DNA from: Symsagittifera roscoffensis
Taxonomy: Eukaryota > Xenacoelomorpha > Acoela > Convolutidae
Length of the DNA stretch: 59,262 bases
Assembly: GCF_963678635.1 (NCBI RefSeq)
Contig: NW_026970752.1
Coordinates: 1-59,262, forward strand
Direction of reading: 5' to 3'
In this document: in pieces, positions 12,440 through 21,038 of the stretch
How positions within the stretch are numbered: position 1 is the stretch's first letter
Layout: each line of letters starts with the position of its first letter
Translations under genes and position numbers: made by a program
Notes under the pieces: model-generated
Seen by the model: the letters and a program-made list of their open reading frames with translations, nothing else
What the model was told of the DNA's origin: nothing
The model's database searches: none

Positions 12440-12444
12440 AGTAA

Positions 12445-13581
12445 CAATTCAAAAATCCATCAAAAATTGCTACCCAACAGTCACAGAATCAGTCTTCACC
12501 GACATCATCCCAAGATAACCAAACACCACCTTCAATTACTCAAAATCCTCAAACATCTACACGAATTTCTTTTCAAGACAATCCATACACTTTTGAAGAA
12601 CGACATGCTCGTTTATCAGAACCACTAGAACCAGTTCAACGACAAGCACCTTTAAGCGAACCAACATATAACCTATACCCAACACTACCACAAGAACTAA
12701 GTAGAATAAGAAATTCTAGTCAAAACCAAAATACAGTCGAAATAAATAGACAAATTATACATCCTCGACGAAACAGAAATTTTCAAACTCCACGAGTTCA
12801 TTTTGATATACCTCAATCCCCATCACAAAACACTCCAGAAAACCCCATTGGTATATTACCAGAAACCCCTACGCTTCTTTCACAACGTAGCACCTCAAGC
12901 CTACCATCAGATTACTTAGGTTCAACACCAACATCTGAGCAAATACGTGAAAATCCTTTCAACCCCACAAACCAAACATTACGATTTCCATATTGGACTA
13001 CACATTCATTTACACAAGGTGAACCAAATTTAGTCAATGACCCCATAGATATTTCTACGGATACAACAACATCCTCATCACTACCAGAAACATTATCACT
13101 ACCATCAACACCATCAATAAGCCAGATTTCACCACCACCTTTTAACTTAAATTTTCCAAATAATCTCGACGCCAGATATCGAGAACAATCATCAATAAAT
13201 ATTCCTTTAAGACTAGATTGGAATACATTTACAGCACCCCCACCATTATTTGGACAACATCAAGAAAGTAACCGCCTTCATAACTGGGCACTTAATAGAT
13301 TACAATATCGCCAAGATATTCACAACGATATCCGTGATCACAATATTCAAATACTCCAACAAAACAGTTTACAATTAAAGTTTGAAATCACAGTTAAGTT
13401 AAATAATATTACCCAACATCCCTACCCATTAAATCCACCTAACATAACAGCTCAATCACTACCACCACCGTTTATAACTACTGAAGTAATATACAAATAC
13501 GACAGATATACCAAAAACACAATTGGCTACATTACATTTTATAATCCATACTCAGGATTATCATACACATGTATATTCTAA
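12445..13581 (+). CDS. ORF3: 378-codon open frame without any Met codon
   Basis: The frame is open from just after TAA 12442-12444 to TAA 13579-13581, and no in-frame ATG was found in it. The first two thirds are rich in Pro, Ser, Thr and Asn with repeated PPP and SLPS-type motifs. The rest has a helical stretch (HNWALNRLQYRQDIHNDIRD), a PPPF motif and aromatic residues near the end. The codon use matches gag-pol, so it is very unlikely to be chance. It must be reached by splicing (AG acceptors in the right phase lie at 12480, 12486 and 12492), a non-ATG start or an unusual initiation mechanism. Its last 13 nt overlap the env start. The product is unrecognised. Confidence 0.6.
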   Translation, partial: QFKNPSKIATQQSQNQSSPTSSQDNQTPPSITQNPQTSTRISFQDNPYTFEERHARLSEPLEPVQRQAPLSEPTYNLYPTLPQELSRIRNSSQNQNTVEINRQIIHPRRNRNFQTPRVHFDIPQSPSQNTPENPIGILPETPTLLSQRSTSSLPSDYLGSTPTSEQIRENPFNPTNQTLRFPYWTTHSFTQGEPNLVNDPIDISTDTTTSSSLPETLSLPSTPSISQISPPPFNLNFPNNLDARYREQSSINIPLRLDWNTFTAPPPLFGQHQESNRLHNWALNRLQYRQDIHNDIRDHNIQILQQNSLQLKFEITVKLNNITQHPYPLNPPNITAQSLPPPFITTEVIYKYDRYTKNTIGYITFYNPYSGLSYTCIF

Positions 13582-16187
13582 TATTATTAATTTCTCTCCA
13601 ACTCCTTTTTCTAGTAATCTCAAATCAAAACATAAACCCTTCCCCTCGTACAGGACCACAAGATTTATTAGTAACACATTACGATTGTGAAGAAAATGAA
13701 CAAAAAACACTACATAAATATGCAATAAATCAAGTATCACAATGTGAAACAGAACCACAAGCTATAGAAACCACAGATGTAATAGCAACACTCTATTCAA
13801 AAGCCCGAGCAACAACAGTTACAGGTTATAAATTCACAGCAACATTTTCCGAAAAGAAAGTACATTGTTCACAAGTCTCGAACGGAAACAAAAACCGACT
13901 TGACCATGAATCATTCTATCAAAGTAATATAGAACGTCTTTTACATCTCAATCCCGACGATTGTAAAAATGAATTACTTAGACTAAACATCACACAAAAA
14001 AAAAACTCCCAAAGAAAGTTAGTTAATTTTCAAGTTTTTCCAGACTCTGTACATCAATCACAACTTGAAAGACACCAAGGACATATAAAACTAGACGAAA
14101 AATACCCGTATAACGGCGCACACGGACGATTAACCTAGGACCTACACGATAAACATTGGATACCACACATTGGTATAAATGACCCATCAAACTGCAAAGC
14201 AGACACAAAAAATAAAGGATACCAAGAAATAATGTTTTTTGGTTGGAAAATACAACTCGAAAAAATACAACTAACACGAGATTTATCAGATAATACAATG
14301 ATCTATCAAGGAATCCGATTACCTTGTAAAAATGATCAAGGTTATTGCGACCCTACAACGAGAACACAAGCAACAATTGTTTGGTTCCCCGAAGATACAT
14401 GTACAACATTTCAAGTAGCAAAAATACACGCTCGTATGATAAAATTTCACGAAAAATATTTTATACAATCAATTCCATATGAACAAGTCCATCCATCACG
14501 AAAACTAAGTTCTAATTTTAGAAACATAGACAATATAGAAAATAAATTGACACGTTTTCAAATATATCAAGAAACAGAACTTGCATGTAAATACAGGAAT
14601 CCACTTCACAGAACACAATACTCTGAAATATTAGTTGAATACGAAAAAGGATTCGACATGACCACTGGAAAAGTAAAAATCGACCCATATGCCACAGGTC
14701 ATCCTCCAAACGAAGGAACATCCTATATACCAGTTAATTTTGAAAAAAGCAACGGACAACCTGGTGGACATCTAAAACCCCATGACACCAGAAGCACACG
14801 CTTACAAGAATTATCACTAATGAATACTACATATTTCGGTAATATCCACTATGATATTCATTTAGATATGAAACTAGATTATACAATTAGCCGAATTTTT
14901 CAAGAAATGTCACTCTCCGAATTAGAAACACTACACCAACTATGCGAATTAGAACGAACACAAATATTACAATCACTTGCACTAGCAGTATTAAAAATAC
15001 CCTATGCAGGATACTTATTATCTGGAAATAGATCAAATTTTTTAGACTATGAAGGAAACATCTTATGGTTTTATACTTGTACTAAAAAAGTATCACCACT
15101 ATACGTTTTTGAAGATAAACGATGTTATAAAAGAATCCCTATCTTTTATAAGAATAAAGTACATTTCGTGGATACACTTTCACGAAGAACCTATTTCTGG
15201 GATACCGCAGTCCCATGTGGATCAGAAAACAGCCACAATGTAGTACAACTAAACCCTGATGAAAATAAATATTATCTTCTCACTCCATATCCCACATTAA
15301 TGCAATCACTCAAAAAATTTTCACCAGAAAGCATTCGCGCTATTGCTCGAAACCCAAATATAGACTTACAATCAATAGGAATCTATTCAAAATCAGATAT
15401 CCAACATCACATTAGAACACAACAATTCCAAGAATTATTAACACAAATGGACACTATACAAAGACAATCAATAGACCAAAATTTACGCAAACTTGCAGAA
15501 ACCGCAGGATTTGCCGATATCTACACGCAAGACTATAGCGGATATTTTAAAGACATTAAAGATTATATATATCTAAACGGTGAAAAATACCGTCCCCAAG
15601 ATATATCACCAATTAACATTTTTAGCTTTGTTACACTCAAAAATGAGATCCTCGATTTTCTAGGATGGCCTTACTACATCTTAGAAAAATTGACTATTTT
15701 ATACGCAATGTTTAACTTTATTGGATTTCTTTTCTCACTTTTAAAAGGAATCTACAACACATGTGCTATACACACACAAGTCAATCGACAAGCAAGTGTA
15801 GCACGCATACTCTTTGCAGGATTTTTTGGAATCTTTTCTACATCTATAAACAAAATTCTTTTAGACGCACAAATAAAGGAATATAACACAAAAATAGCAA
15901 CACGACAAAATACATACGACGAAGAACATAACAATGTAGACATAACGCCAACGGCACCACAATTACCACCCCTACCAAATAACCATCCACTATCCCTAGT
16001 CCCACGAAATTTTCGAAATTTAGCCATCACACATAGTCCAAATTTTCGACTCACCACATCACAAAGTCCCATCCAACATATAATGACACACCAGTCACAA
16101 GATGATAATACTTATGAACAAATTATTGAACAACCCCATACCACCGCTTTTCAGTCTCAAAATAATCATTTTTTTAGCCCACGATGA
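13569..16187 (+). CDS. env: Envelope glycoprotein, interrupted by one in-frame TAG
   Basis: ATG 13569 opens with a hydrophobic signal peptide (YILILLISLQLLFLVI). The frame stops at TAG 14136-14138 (codon 190), then continues in the same frame to TGA 16185-16187, 873 codons in total. A downstream ATG at 14232 begins the larger piece. The ectodomain is Cys-rich with several N-x-S/T sites. A hydrophobic membrane span lies at about residues 708-727, with a second hydrophobic stretch at about 744-761. A cytoplasmic tail carries PTAP at 794-797 (nt 15948-15959), the known Tsg101-binding late motif. The pattern with NRSNFL, FYTC, CYKRIPI and FVDTLSRRT resembles chuvirus-type glycoproteins and env proteins captured by invertebrate LTR elements. 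This family call comes from recall and was not checked by search. Because of the stop, this copy would make only a truncated product unless read through. Confidence 0.7.
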
Positions 16188-17983
16188 GCCGCCAACTTGG
16201 ATCACTACACCGATCAAATTCCCACCCAACCAATCTTACCTCTCCAATCCCAATAATACCACTTTTTGCTTTTCCGCCACCCGATTTTCCATCTAGTAAT
16301 GTAACATCAGGCATGAATTCCGACACTAATTCACACATCTCAGTTTTATATTCCATCTCACAACTCAATAACCCGAATATTGAAACCCCCGATGAATTTG
16401 CCGACTCAGAACCATCCCCATCCAATAATTTTCATAACTCTTCTAATTTTTCTCAACCCCCTTTTCAACCCATATTATCCAATAACCCTGACCCAATCAC
16501 TCCCACACCCTCTTATGCTTCCCAAGTTACCCCAACCTACTCCTCATACCATTCTGACCAATCATCTCCAGACACCCCCCGAATCTCCCCAGAGCTAGAT
16601 AATTTTATTACCCTTCAACAACAACCCTACCACCTTAATACCCCAACCATAAACCAAATCTCCTCCACAATAAATTCATCCAACCCCCCTACCCCTACAC
16701 CCTCTTCAAATTATACTGAATCATTAGCACCATCATCCACATCAACTGAATCTTCACTCAACACTAATAGAGCTTACCGCACTTTTAAAAGAAAGTTCCC
16801 CAACCATCCTTTCCCAGCAAAACCAGGATCAGCCCGTGAATACATCAACCACCCCAAGCATACTAACACAAAAGAATTTTTAGCCATCACCTTACCCTCA
16901 TTCCCACAATACACCTTAAACACCCCCCACGACACTAACGAAACACGCAACTTTGTAGATGAATACGTTTTAATGCCCACTCTCTCTTGGACCTCATATT
17001 ATCATTTTACTAACCCTCTTTGCTTACCTTTATCTAACACTCACATCGATATAGAGCGAAATACGGACATGCTATATCGACTCACTACACCACTAACCGC
17101 TAGACAATTTACTTACGTTGGATATAAAAAATCACTAAAAACACACACTGCACCTAGAGCTAACGAATATACACTCGAATACTATGATCACAACATCATC
17201 AGAGCTAACCAAGATCAATTCTTAGACGACGATCGCTTCGCTAATCCACAAATTACCGAGAAATTTTTCATCAAGACACCATATATATTTACACTAAACA
17301 TCTTCGACCGAAAGTTTGATCACATTATTTCAGAAGCACTAATAGACACACAAGCATACGAAAGTTTCAAAGAACGCTTCCAAATATTTTCACTAACCTT
17401 TCATTTCCTTGCACCACACGAAAGAGATTTACACTGCTCACACGATATTATGTTGCGCACTAAACAAACCCACACATATAGTTATTATCGCTTCATCCAA
17501 AATCACTTTGACCTACACACACCCTCTAGACAACCACACCATCGTTTTCAATTCATTAATTCCAAATACACTTCACCATTTTTCCTAAATTTCACATATT
17601 GCATTAAAGATACTAACCTTCATGGTATTCTTCGTAATTATGACCCCATAACCCAAATGTACATCTTCTGTCCCATCACCAAGACCTTCAACGCCGAAGA
17701 ATCCCGACCCTTCCTTATCCCGCACGAGTTTGTACAACCCATAGAAATCCCAATTTTAGAATTCATCCACAACACTAAATTCAATCACAAATTATATAAT
17801 CTAATCCAAAACACACCTTATGAGTTTGCAGTTGGCACTGAAGAACTAACCACTATCAAGGCACTCCAATTGCTTTGGCCACTGCTTCAGACTAAAAATA
17901 TCATCCGCATCTTAGCTAAACTGCTAACAACTTCAGAACTAATTCACGACATCTTCCCCCACGGTTTTTTCCCCGACGACTAA
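16184..17983 (+). CDS. ORF4: 599-aa accessory protein of unknown function
   Basis: This intact 599-codon ORF has an ATG that shares ATGA with the env stop (4-nt overlap), a layout used elsewhere for coupled termination-reinitiation. Residues 1 to about 195 are Pro/Ser/Thr/Asn-rich and look disordered. Residues from about 200 form a globular-looking domain with many aromatic and His residues (for example TYVGYKKSLKTH, NFTYCIKDTNLHGILRNYD). There is no signal peptide or membrane segment. The DNA of the N-terminal part is more C-rich than env or pol, hinting at a different origin. It is followed at once by a splice donor. No homologue is recognised. Candidates include a regulatory or counter-defence factor or a captured host gene, none supported by motifs. 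Confidence 0.7.
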   Translation: MSRQLGSLHRSNSHPTNLTSPIPIIPLFAFPPPDFPSSNVTSGMNSDTNSHISVLYSISQLNNPNIETPDEFADSEPSPSNNFHNSSNFSQPPFQPILSNNPDPITPTPSYASQVTPTYSSYHSDQSSPDTPRISPELDNFITLQQQPYHLNTPTINQISSTINSSNPPTPTPSSNYTESLAPSSTSTESSLNTNRAYRTFKRKFPNHPFPAKPGSAREYINHPKHTNTKEFLAITLPSFPQYTLNTPHDTNETRNFVDEYVLMPTLSWTSYYHFTNPLCLPLSNTHIDIERNTDMLYRLTTPLTARQFTYVGYKKSLKTHTAPRANEYTLEYYDHNIIRANQDQFLDDDRFANPQITEKFFIKTPYIFTLNIFDRKFDHIISEALIDTQAYESFKERFQIFSLTFHFLAPHERDLHCSHDIMLRTKQTHTYSYYRFIQNHFDLHTPSRQPHHRFQFINSKYTSPFFLNFTYCIKDTNLHGILRNYDPITQMYIFCPITKTFNAEESRPFLIPHEFVQPIEIPILEFIHNTKFNHKLYNLIQNTPYEFAVGTEELTTIKALQLLWPLLQTKNIIRILAKLLTTSELIHDIFPHGFFPDD

Positions 17984-17986
17984 CAG

Positions 17987-18065
17987 GTAAGTATGAATTA
18001 AATGAATATTACTAACTAATTAAAATATTAAAAAACTCACCATACTTTATTCATGTTTTCTTTAG
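17987..18065 (+). other. 79-nt canonical intron just after ORF4
   Basis: The donor CAG/GTAAGT begins at 17987, three bases after the ORF4 stop. A perfect TACTAAC branch sequence lies at 18010-18016. A pyrimidine-rich acceptor TTTTCTTTAG ends at 18065. All three signals are near-ideal, so this is very likely a functional intron in the 3' untranslated region. An intron kept in an LTR element implies that unspliced genomic RNA is what is reverse-transcribed. Confidence 0.65.
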
Positions 18066-19597
18066 ATTTTTAGCCTTCATCCGACAATCACCTACAAAAA
18101 CCACAAAAGACAAATAAAAATCGCAAATTTCATCAAACAGATTTCAAAAATTCTATTAATCTCTTACACTTATAAATTTATAAATTTAATACCAATGCAA
18201 TAAATTCATTTCTAAAATTTTCCCCACAAGCAGTAAATCTAATTATGATGAAAATTTGTAACTTAAAATTCCCCCATAACTAGCAGTAAATTTCCAAATT
18301 CTATGCAGTAAATTAATAAAATGCAAATGCAGTACTAACCTTTTGATATTTTCATTTATTCGCACAAAAATTCTATCCACACTCGCACAGCTCGCCCACG
18401 AAGAATTGTTTAAAATAATGAATTTCAGTTTCAAGTTTTCACACTCAACAACTCTAACATATAATAACATGTTTCAAACCTTCCTTTAACCCGGTTGGAA
18501 AGGAATCATATACTAAACAAAACTAACCAACGCAGCTTACTAAATACCACAAATCATAGAATAACAGCATGACTAAGAAAAGGAAACCAACGGTACCCAA
18601 ACCGGATTAACCCAGTTTAAAACTGGTTAATTTATTCTTTTGAAGACTATTATAAAGTCTAAGAAAGAAATAATAAAACACAAAAAAGTCGAAAGACAAA
18701 CCCATACCACGAACAATTTGCTTTTTGGAAAAAGGACATAACCAACAACACATAAGAAAAACCACAACAAACCCAACATAAAACGTTGTCACATAACAGG
18801 ACCCCTCACAAAAACCGCATGAAATCATACTCCCACTCCTGGCCTAACCCACCAGGAAGGACGTCCTGAGCATGCTCTATAGCCGGCCTAACCCACCGCG
18901 CTACATCCACGCTTTGTGACCACACCTCTATTTTTAATAAGAGCTACTCAAGTGTGAGTAACTCTTCAAAATAACCGAACTAAAACAAAAAGCTTTTGTG
19001 AAAACAACTAACTAAAATCATAATTAAAAAATATTAAACTAATAAATGTTTTATAAAATGTAAATTACATTATGCAATACATAGATCAGAATACAACACC
19101 AAGGACGAACATCTAAAGACAGAACGACCCCACTACACTCGAGAGAGAATGACCAACCACAATCGATATGCCACTCACAATCACAACTCAAAGGATTTAG
19201 AGTACGACTTGACTTCGCAGAAAAGGACTTCATTGAACTAGACCAATGACCACCTCGATGTTCAAGTATACGTACAGATCCGAGTAACCAGGCATCCCCT
19301 CCACGCACAATCTCCACGCCATTCCCAAACTAGATCAGACACAAAAGAAGTTCTCCACGCAGAACAGAAAAACCTGACATAGCCAACCATTCTGAAATCA
19401 GATTTGAGTTTGTTGCGAAGACTTAGTCGTTGTCACTAGAAGACACAACGTCTTATGTCTCTAACTCCAGCTTCCTGGAACTTCTTTAACAAAAAGGAAA
19501 CAGAAGAAATAAGATGTTCGCCAAACACCAACGTCCATCATCCATCCTTCGAATTGCAGAAGAACTATTCTAAAAAACTCTGTAAAACCCGGATGGG
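18066..19597 (+). promoter_or_regulatory. 1.5-kb 3' untranslated tail of the retroelement
   Basis: No convincing ORF is seen. The motif GCAGTAAAT recurs at about 18231, 18283 and 18305, with a related GCAGTACTAA near 18330. At 18837-18877 three self-complementary units are contiguous: a TCCTGG/CCAGGA hairpin, AGGACGTCCT and GAGCATGCTC. The phrase GGCCTAACCCACC occurs twice (18841 and 18885). A purine-rich stretch at 19491-19515 and GGATGGG immediately before the LTR are the polypurine-tract candidates. Roles in RNA export or packaging are inferred only from position. Confidence 0.45.
19591..19597 (+). other. Candidate polypurine tract
   Basis: GGATGGG directly abuts the 3' LTR, the position required of a plus-strand primer. 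It is short and preceded by pyrimidines, so the call is weak. A longer purine-rich stretch about 85 nt upstream (19491-19515) is the alternative. Confidence 0.35.
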
Positions 19598-20007
19598 TGG
19601 AACCTGATCTAAACTACATTTTATGATTGGATAATTTAGATATTTTACCAATGTAAAGTATTTAATATTAACCAATCATGATCCATCTAACTAACAACCC
19701 ACTTATTTGTAAGTGCTGAAGTTACTTGTAATTTCAGCACCAGAGAGATTTGAATTTAACTTAGAAATTAGTTGGACTCTCCCGAGCACTTCAGCAGCCG
19801 CAATAAACCAGTATACCCTAGATCTATTGAGCCTAGCAGAGACTAGTTAAACAACCTGAGACTAGATAGTATAAGAGTAAGATTAGGATCGGTATTAGAC
19901 TAAGAAGTTGCACGAATCTATCCGGCCGAAAATAAGATAGCGTGACGAGCAGACGGTGTACCCTATCCGAAATTACTCTATGAGTTAACCAACTCGGTCC
20001 TAACTCA
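19598..20007 (+). repeat. 3' LTR
   Basis: This is a 410-bp copy of the 5' LTR with no difference seen by eye, followed by the ATTT target duplication at 20008-20011. The AATAAA signal is at 19802-19807. The terminal CTAAC sits 26 nt before the host 3' splice site. Confidence 0.95.
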
Positions 20008-20029
20008 ATTTTTTTTGCTTTCATTTCAG

Positions 20030-20164
20030 TCGCCAAGCCAGTTTTATGAACGATCAAACAATTTCCTACTAATATTTTTTTACATGCAACTCGATTTCAA
20101 AAGTTTGCCTTTAATGTGGTCTAGTCCCAGCCCTTTTACCCAGAAGACAACAAAGTCAATATGA
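20030..20164 (+). CDS. Gene A, 3' exon
   Basis: After the acceptor TTTCAG (ending 20029), the phase carried over from the upstream exon (phase 0 at 1030) reads SPSQFYERSNNFLL and continues to TGA at 20162-20164. The end of the exon is uncertain. The frame fit across the insertion is the main support. No domain is recognised. Confidence 0.4.
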   Translation, partial: SPSQFYERSNNFLLIFFYMQLDFKSLPLMWSSPSPFTQKTTKSI

Positions 20165-20793
20165 AGGTTTTCTGAGTTGTCAGAATTATTATTTTTCAAG
20201 GTTAGATAAAAAATATTTAAATCTTAACCTGACCAAGAAAAACAGGCCACCTTTTTTTCAATCAATTTCTATCAATAAGTTTGAAGAAGCATAGGCCTCA
20301 TAGCCAATTTTAAAAACAACATTTTTTAAATTATGACACTGTGAGTTTCAGAATTATAGGTTAATTGGCATAGCTCAAAAAGTAGTTTTTTTCGAGGAGT
20401 TAATTGATCATTATTCTATTGTAATTCTCAACCCTTAAGAGGAAAATTGCTTGGGAAAATTCATACTATTTCCAAACGTTGTTTCCATCTGATATCAAAT
20501 AAAACTGTTCGGAATGCCTTTTATTGTCAATGAAACTGATTTATTGTCAAAAAAGATCTTTAAAAATGTGCAAAAAATGACAAATATATGAACATTTAAT
20601 TCATGTTCATATTTTTTATCACCACATGCTAAGGTGAAATTTTTTTGAGACTTTTAACCTATCATTGAGATCAAATTGCTTGTGTCAGAGCCAAAAACTG
20701 AGTTTACAGAAAACTTATTTACAGAAAAATCAGACGATATTGATTTGTAAATAAAACTTGGAAAATGGGACGAAAAGTAGTTGCAAAAGGCCG
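20165..20793. other. Intergenic, nothing recognised
   Basis: AT-rich sequence without a credible ORF, RNA gene or repeat identified by eye. Confidence 0.4.
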
Positions 20794-21038
20794 ATCATTA
20801 CGAGGCCAAACTGTGCATTCTGTGCATTGTAAGCGGATTCGGCAACAGGCCAAAAATAGATTTGTCGTGGAATCCGCAACATTTCTTCTTTTCTTTGCTG
20901 TTTTGGATTCCACAAACAAATACTTAAAACACTGTACCGCTCAAAATCGCTCCAAAAATAGGCGAATTTGCGGAATCCAGGAACACCCAGACACAAAATT
21001 GTGCGCCTACCCAGTGCACAGTTTGGCCTCGTAATGAT
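20794..21038. mobile_element. Short inverted-repeat element (MITE-like, 245 bp)
   Basis: A 24-bp perfect terminal inverted repeat bounds the element (20794-20817 against 21015-21038; core GAGGCCAAACTGTGCA). The interior carries GCGGATTCGGC and GGAATCCGCAA-type motifs that recur elsewhere in the window (23280-23340, 24180-24225 and 30855-30870), suggesting a family. No clear target duplication is seen. The long open frames across it on both strands are a by-product of its sequence, not genes. Confidence 0.6.

Larger units (their letters stand above)
1095..20007 (+). mobile_element. Giant Ty3/gypsy-type LTR retroelement with envelope and accessory genes (18.9 kb)
   Basis: Two 410-bp LTRs (1095-1504 and 19598-20007) begin with TGG and end with CTCA. 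They appear identical base for base and are flanked by a perfect 4-bp duplication, ATTT. A primer-binding site follows the 5' LTR. Between the LTRs, in order, are ORF0, ORF1, gag-pol, a 600-bp gap, two small membrane ORFs, a Met-less ORF3, env, ORF4, a 79-nt intron and a 1.5-kb untranslated tail. The pol order PR-RT-RH-INT, the DDE spacing and the GPY motif indicate Ty3/gypsy rather than Copia. The plus strand is strikingly rich in A and C and poor in G. Identical LTRs imply recent insertion, yet ORF1, gag-pol and env each carry one in-frame stop. At nearly 19 kb it is very large for this class, where 5-10 kb is usual. Confidence 0.93.
1031..20029 (+). other. Host intron of gene A enlarged by the retroelement
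   Basis: The donor GT is at 1031-1032 and the acceptor (TTTCATTTCAG) ends at 20029. Removing the LTR element and one copy of the ATTT target duplication leaves an 82-nt intron (1031-1094 plus 20012-20029). The element entered 18 nt upstream of the acceptor AG, in the same orientation as the gene, leaving the T-rich pyrimidine tract intact but separating it from the original branch region. The last bases of the 3' LTR (CCTAACTCA) put a CTAAC branch-point-like motif with its A at 20003, 26 nt before the acceptor. Confidence 0.6.

Noticed and set aside
12251-12480. Spliced fusion of membrane ORF 2 to ORF3 using GTAAAT at 12339
   Set aside because: The donor phase (1) does not match the phase-0 acceptors at 12480, 12486 and 12492, so the reading frame would not be kept.
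2996-14138. Non-standard genetic code in which TAG or TGA is sense
   Set aside because: pol, ORF4 and the ABCG gene end cleanly at TAA, env ends at a TGA coupled to the next start, and only three isolated internal stops exist; mutation or readthrough is simpler.
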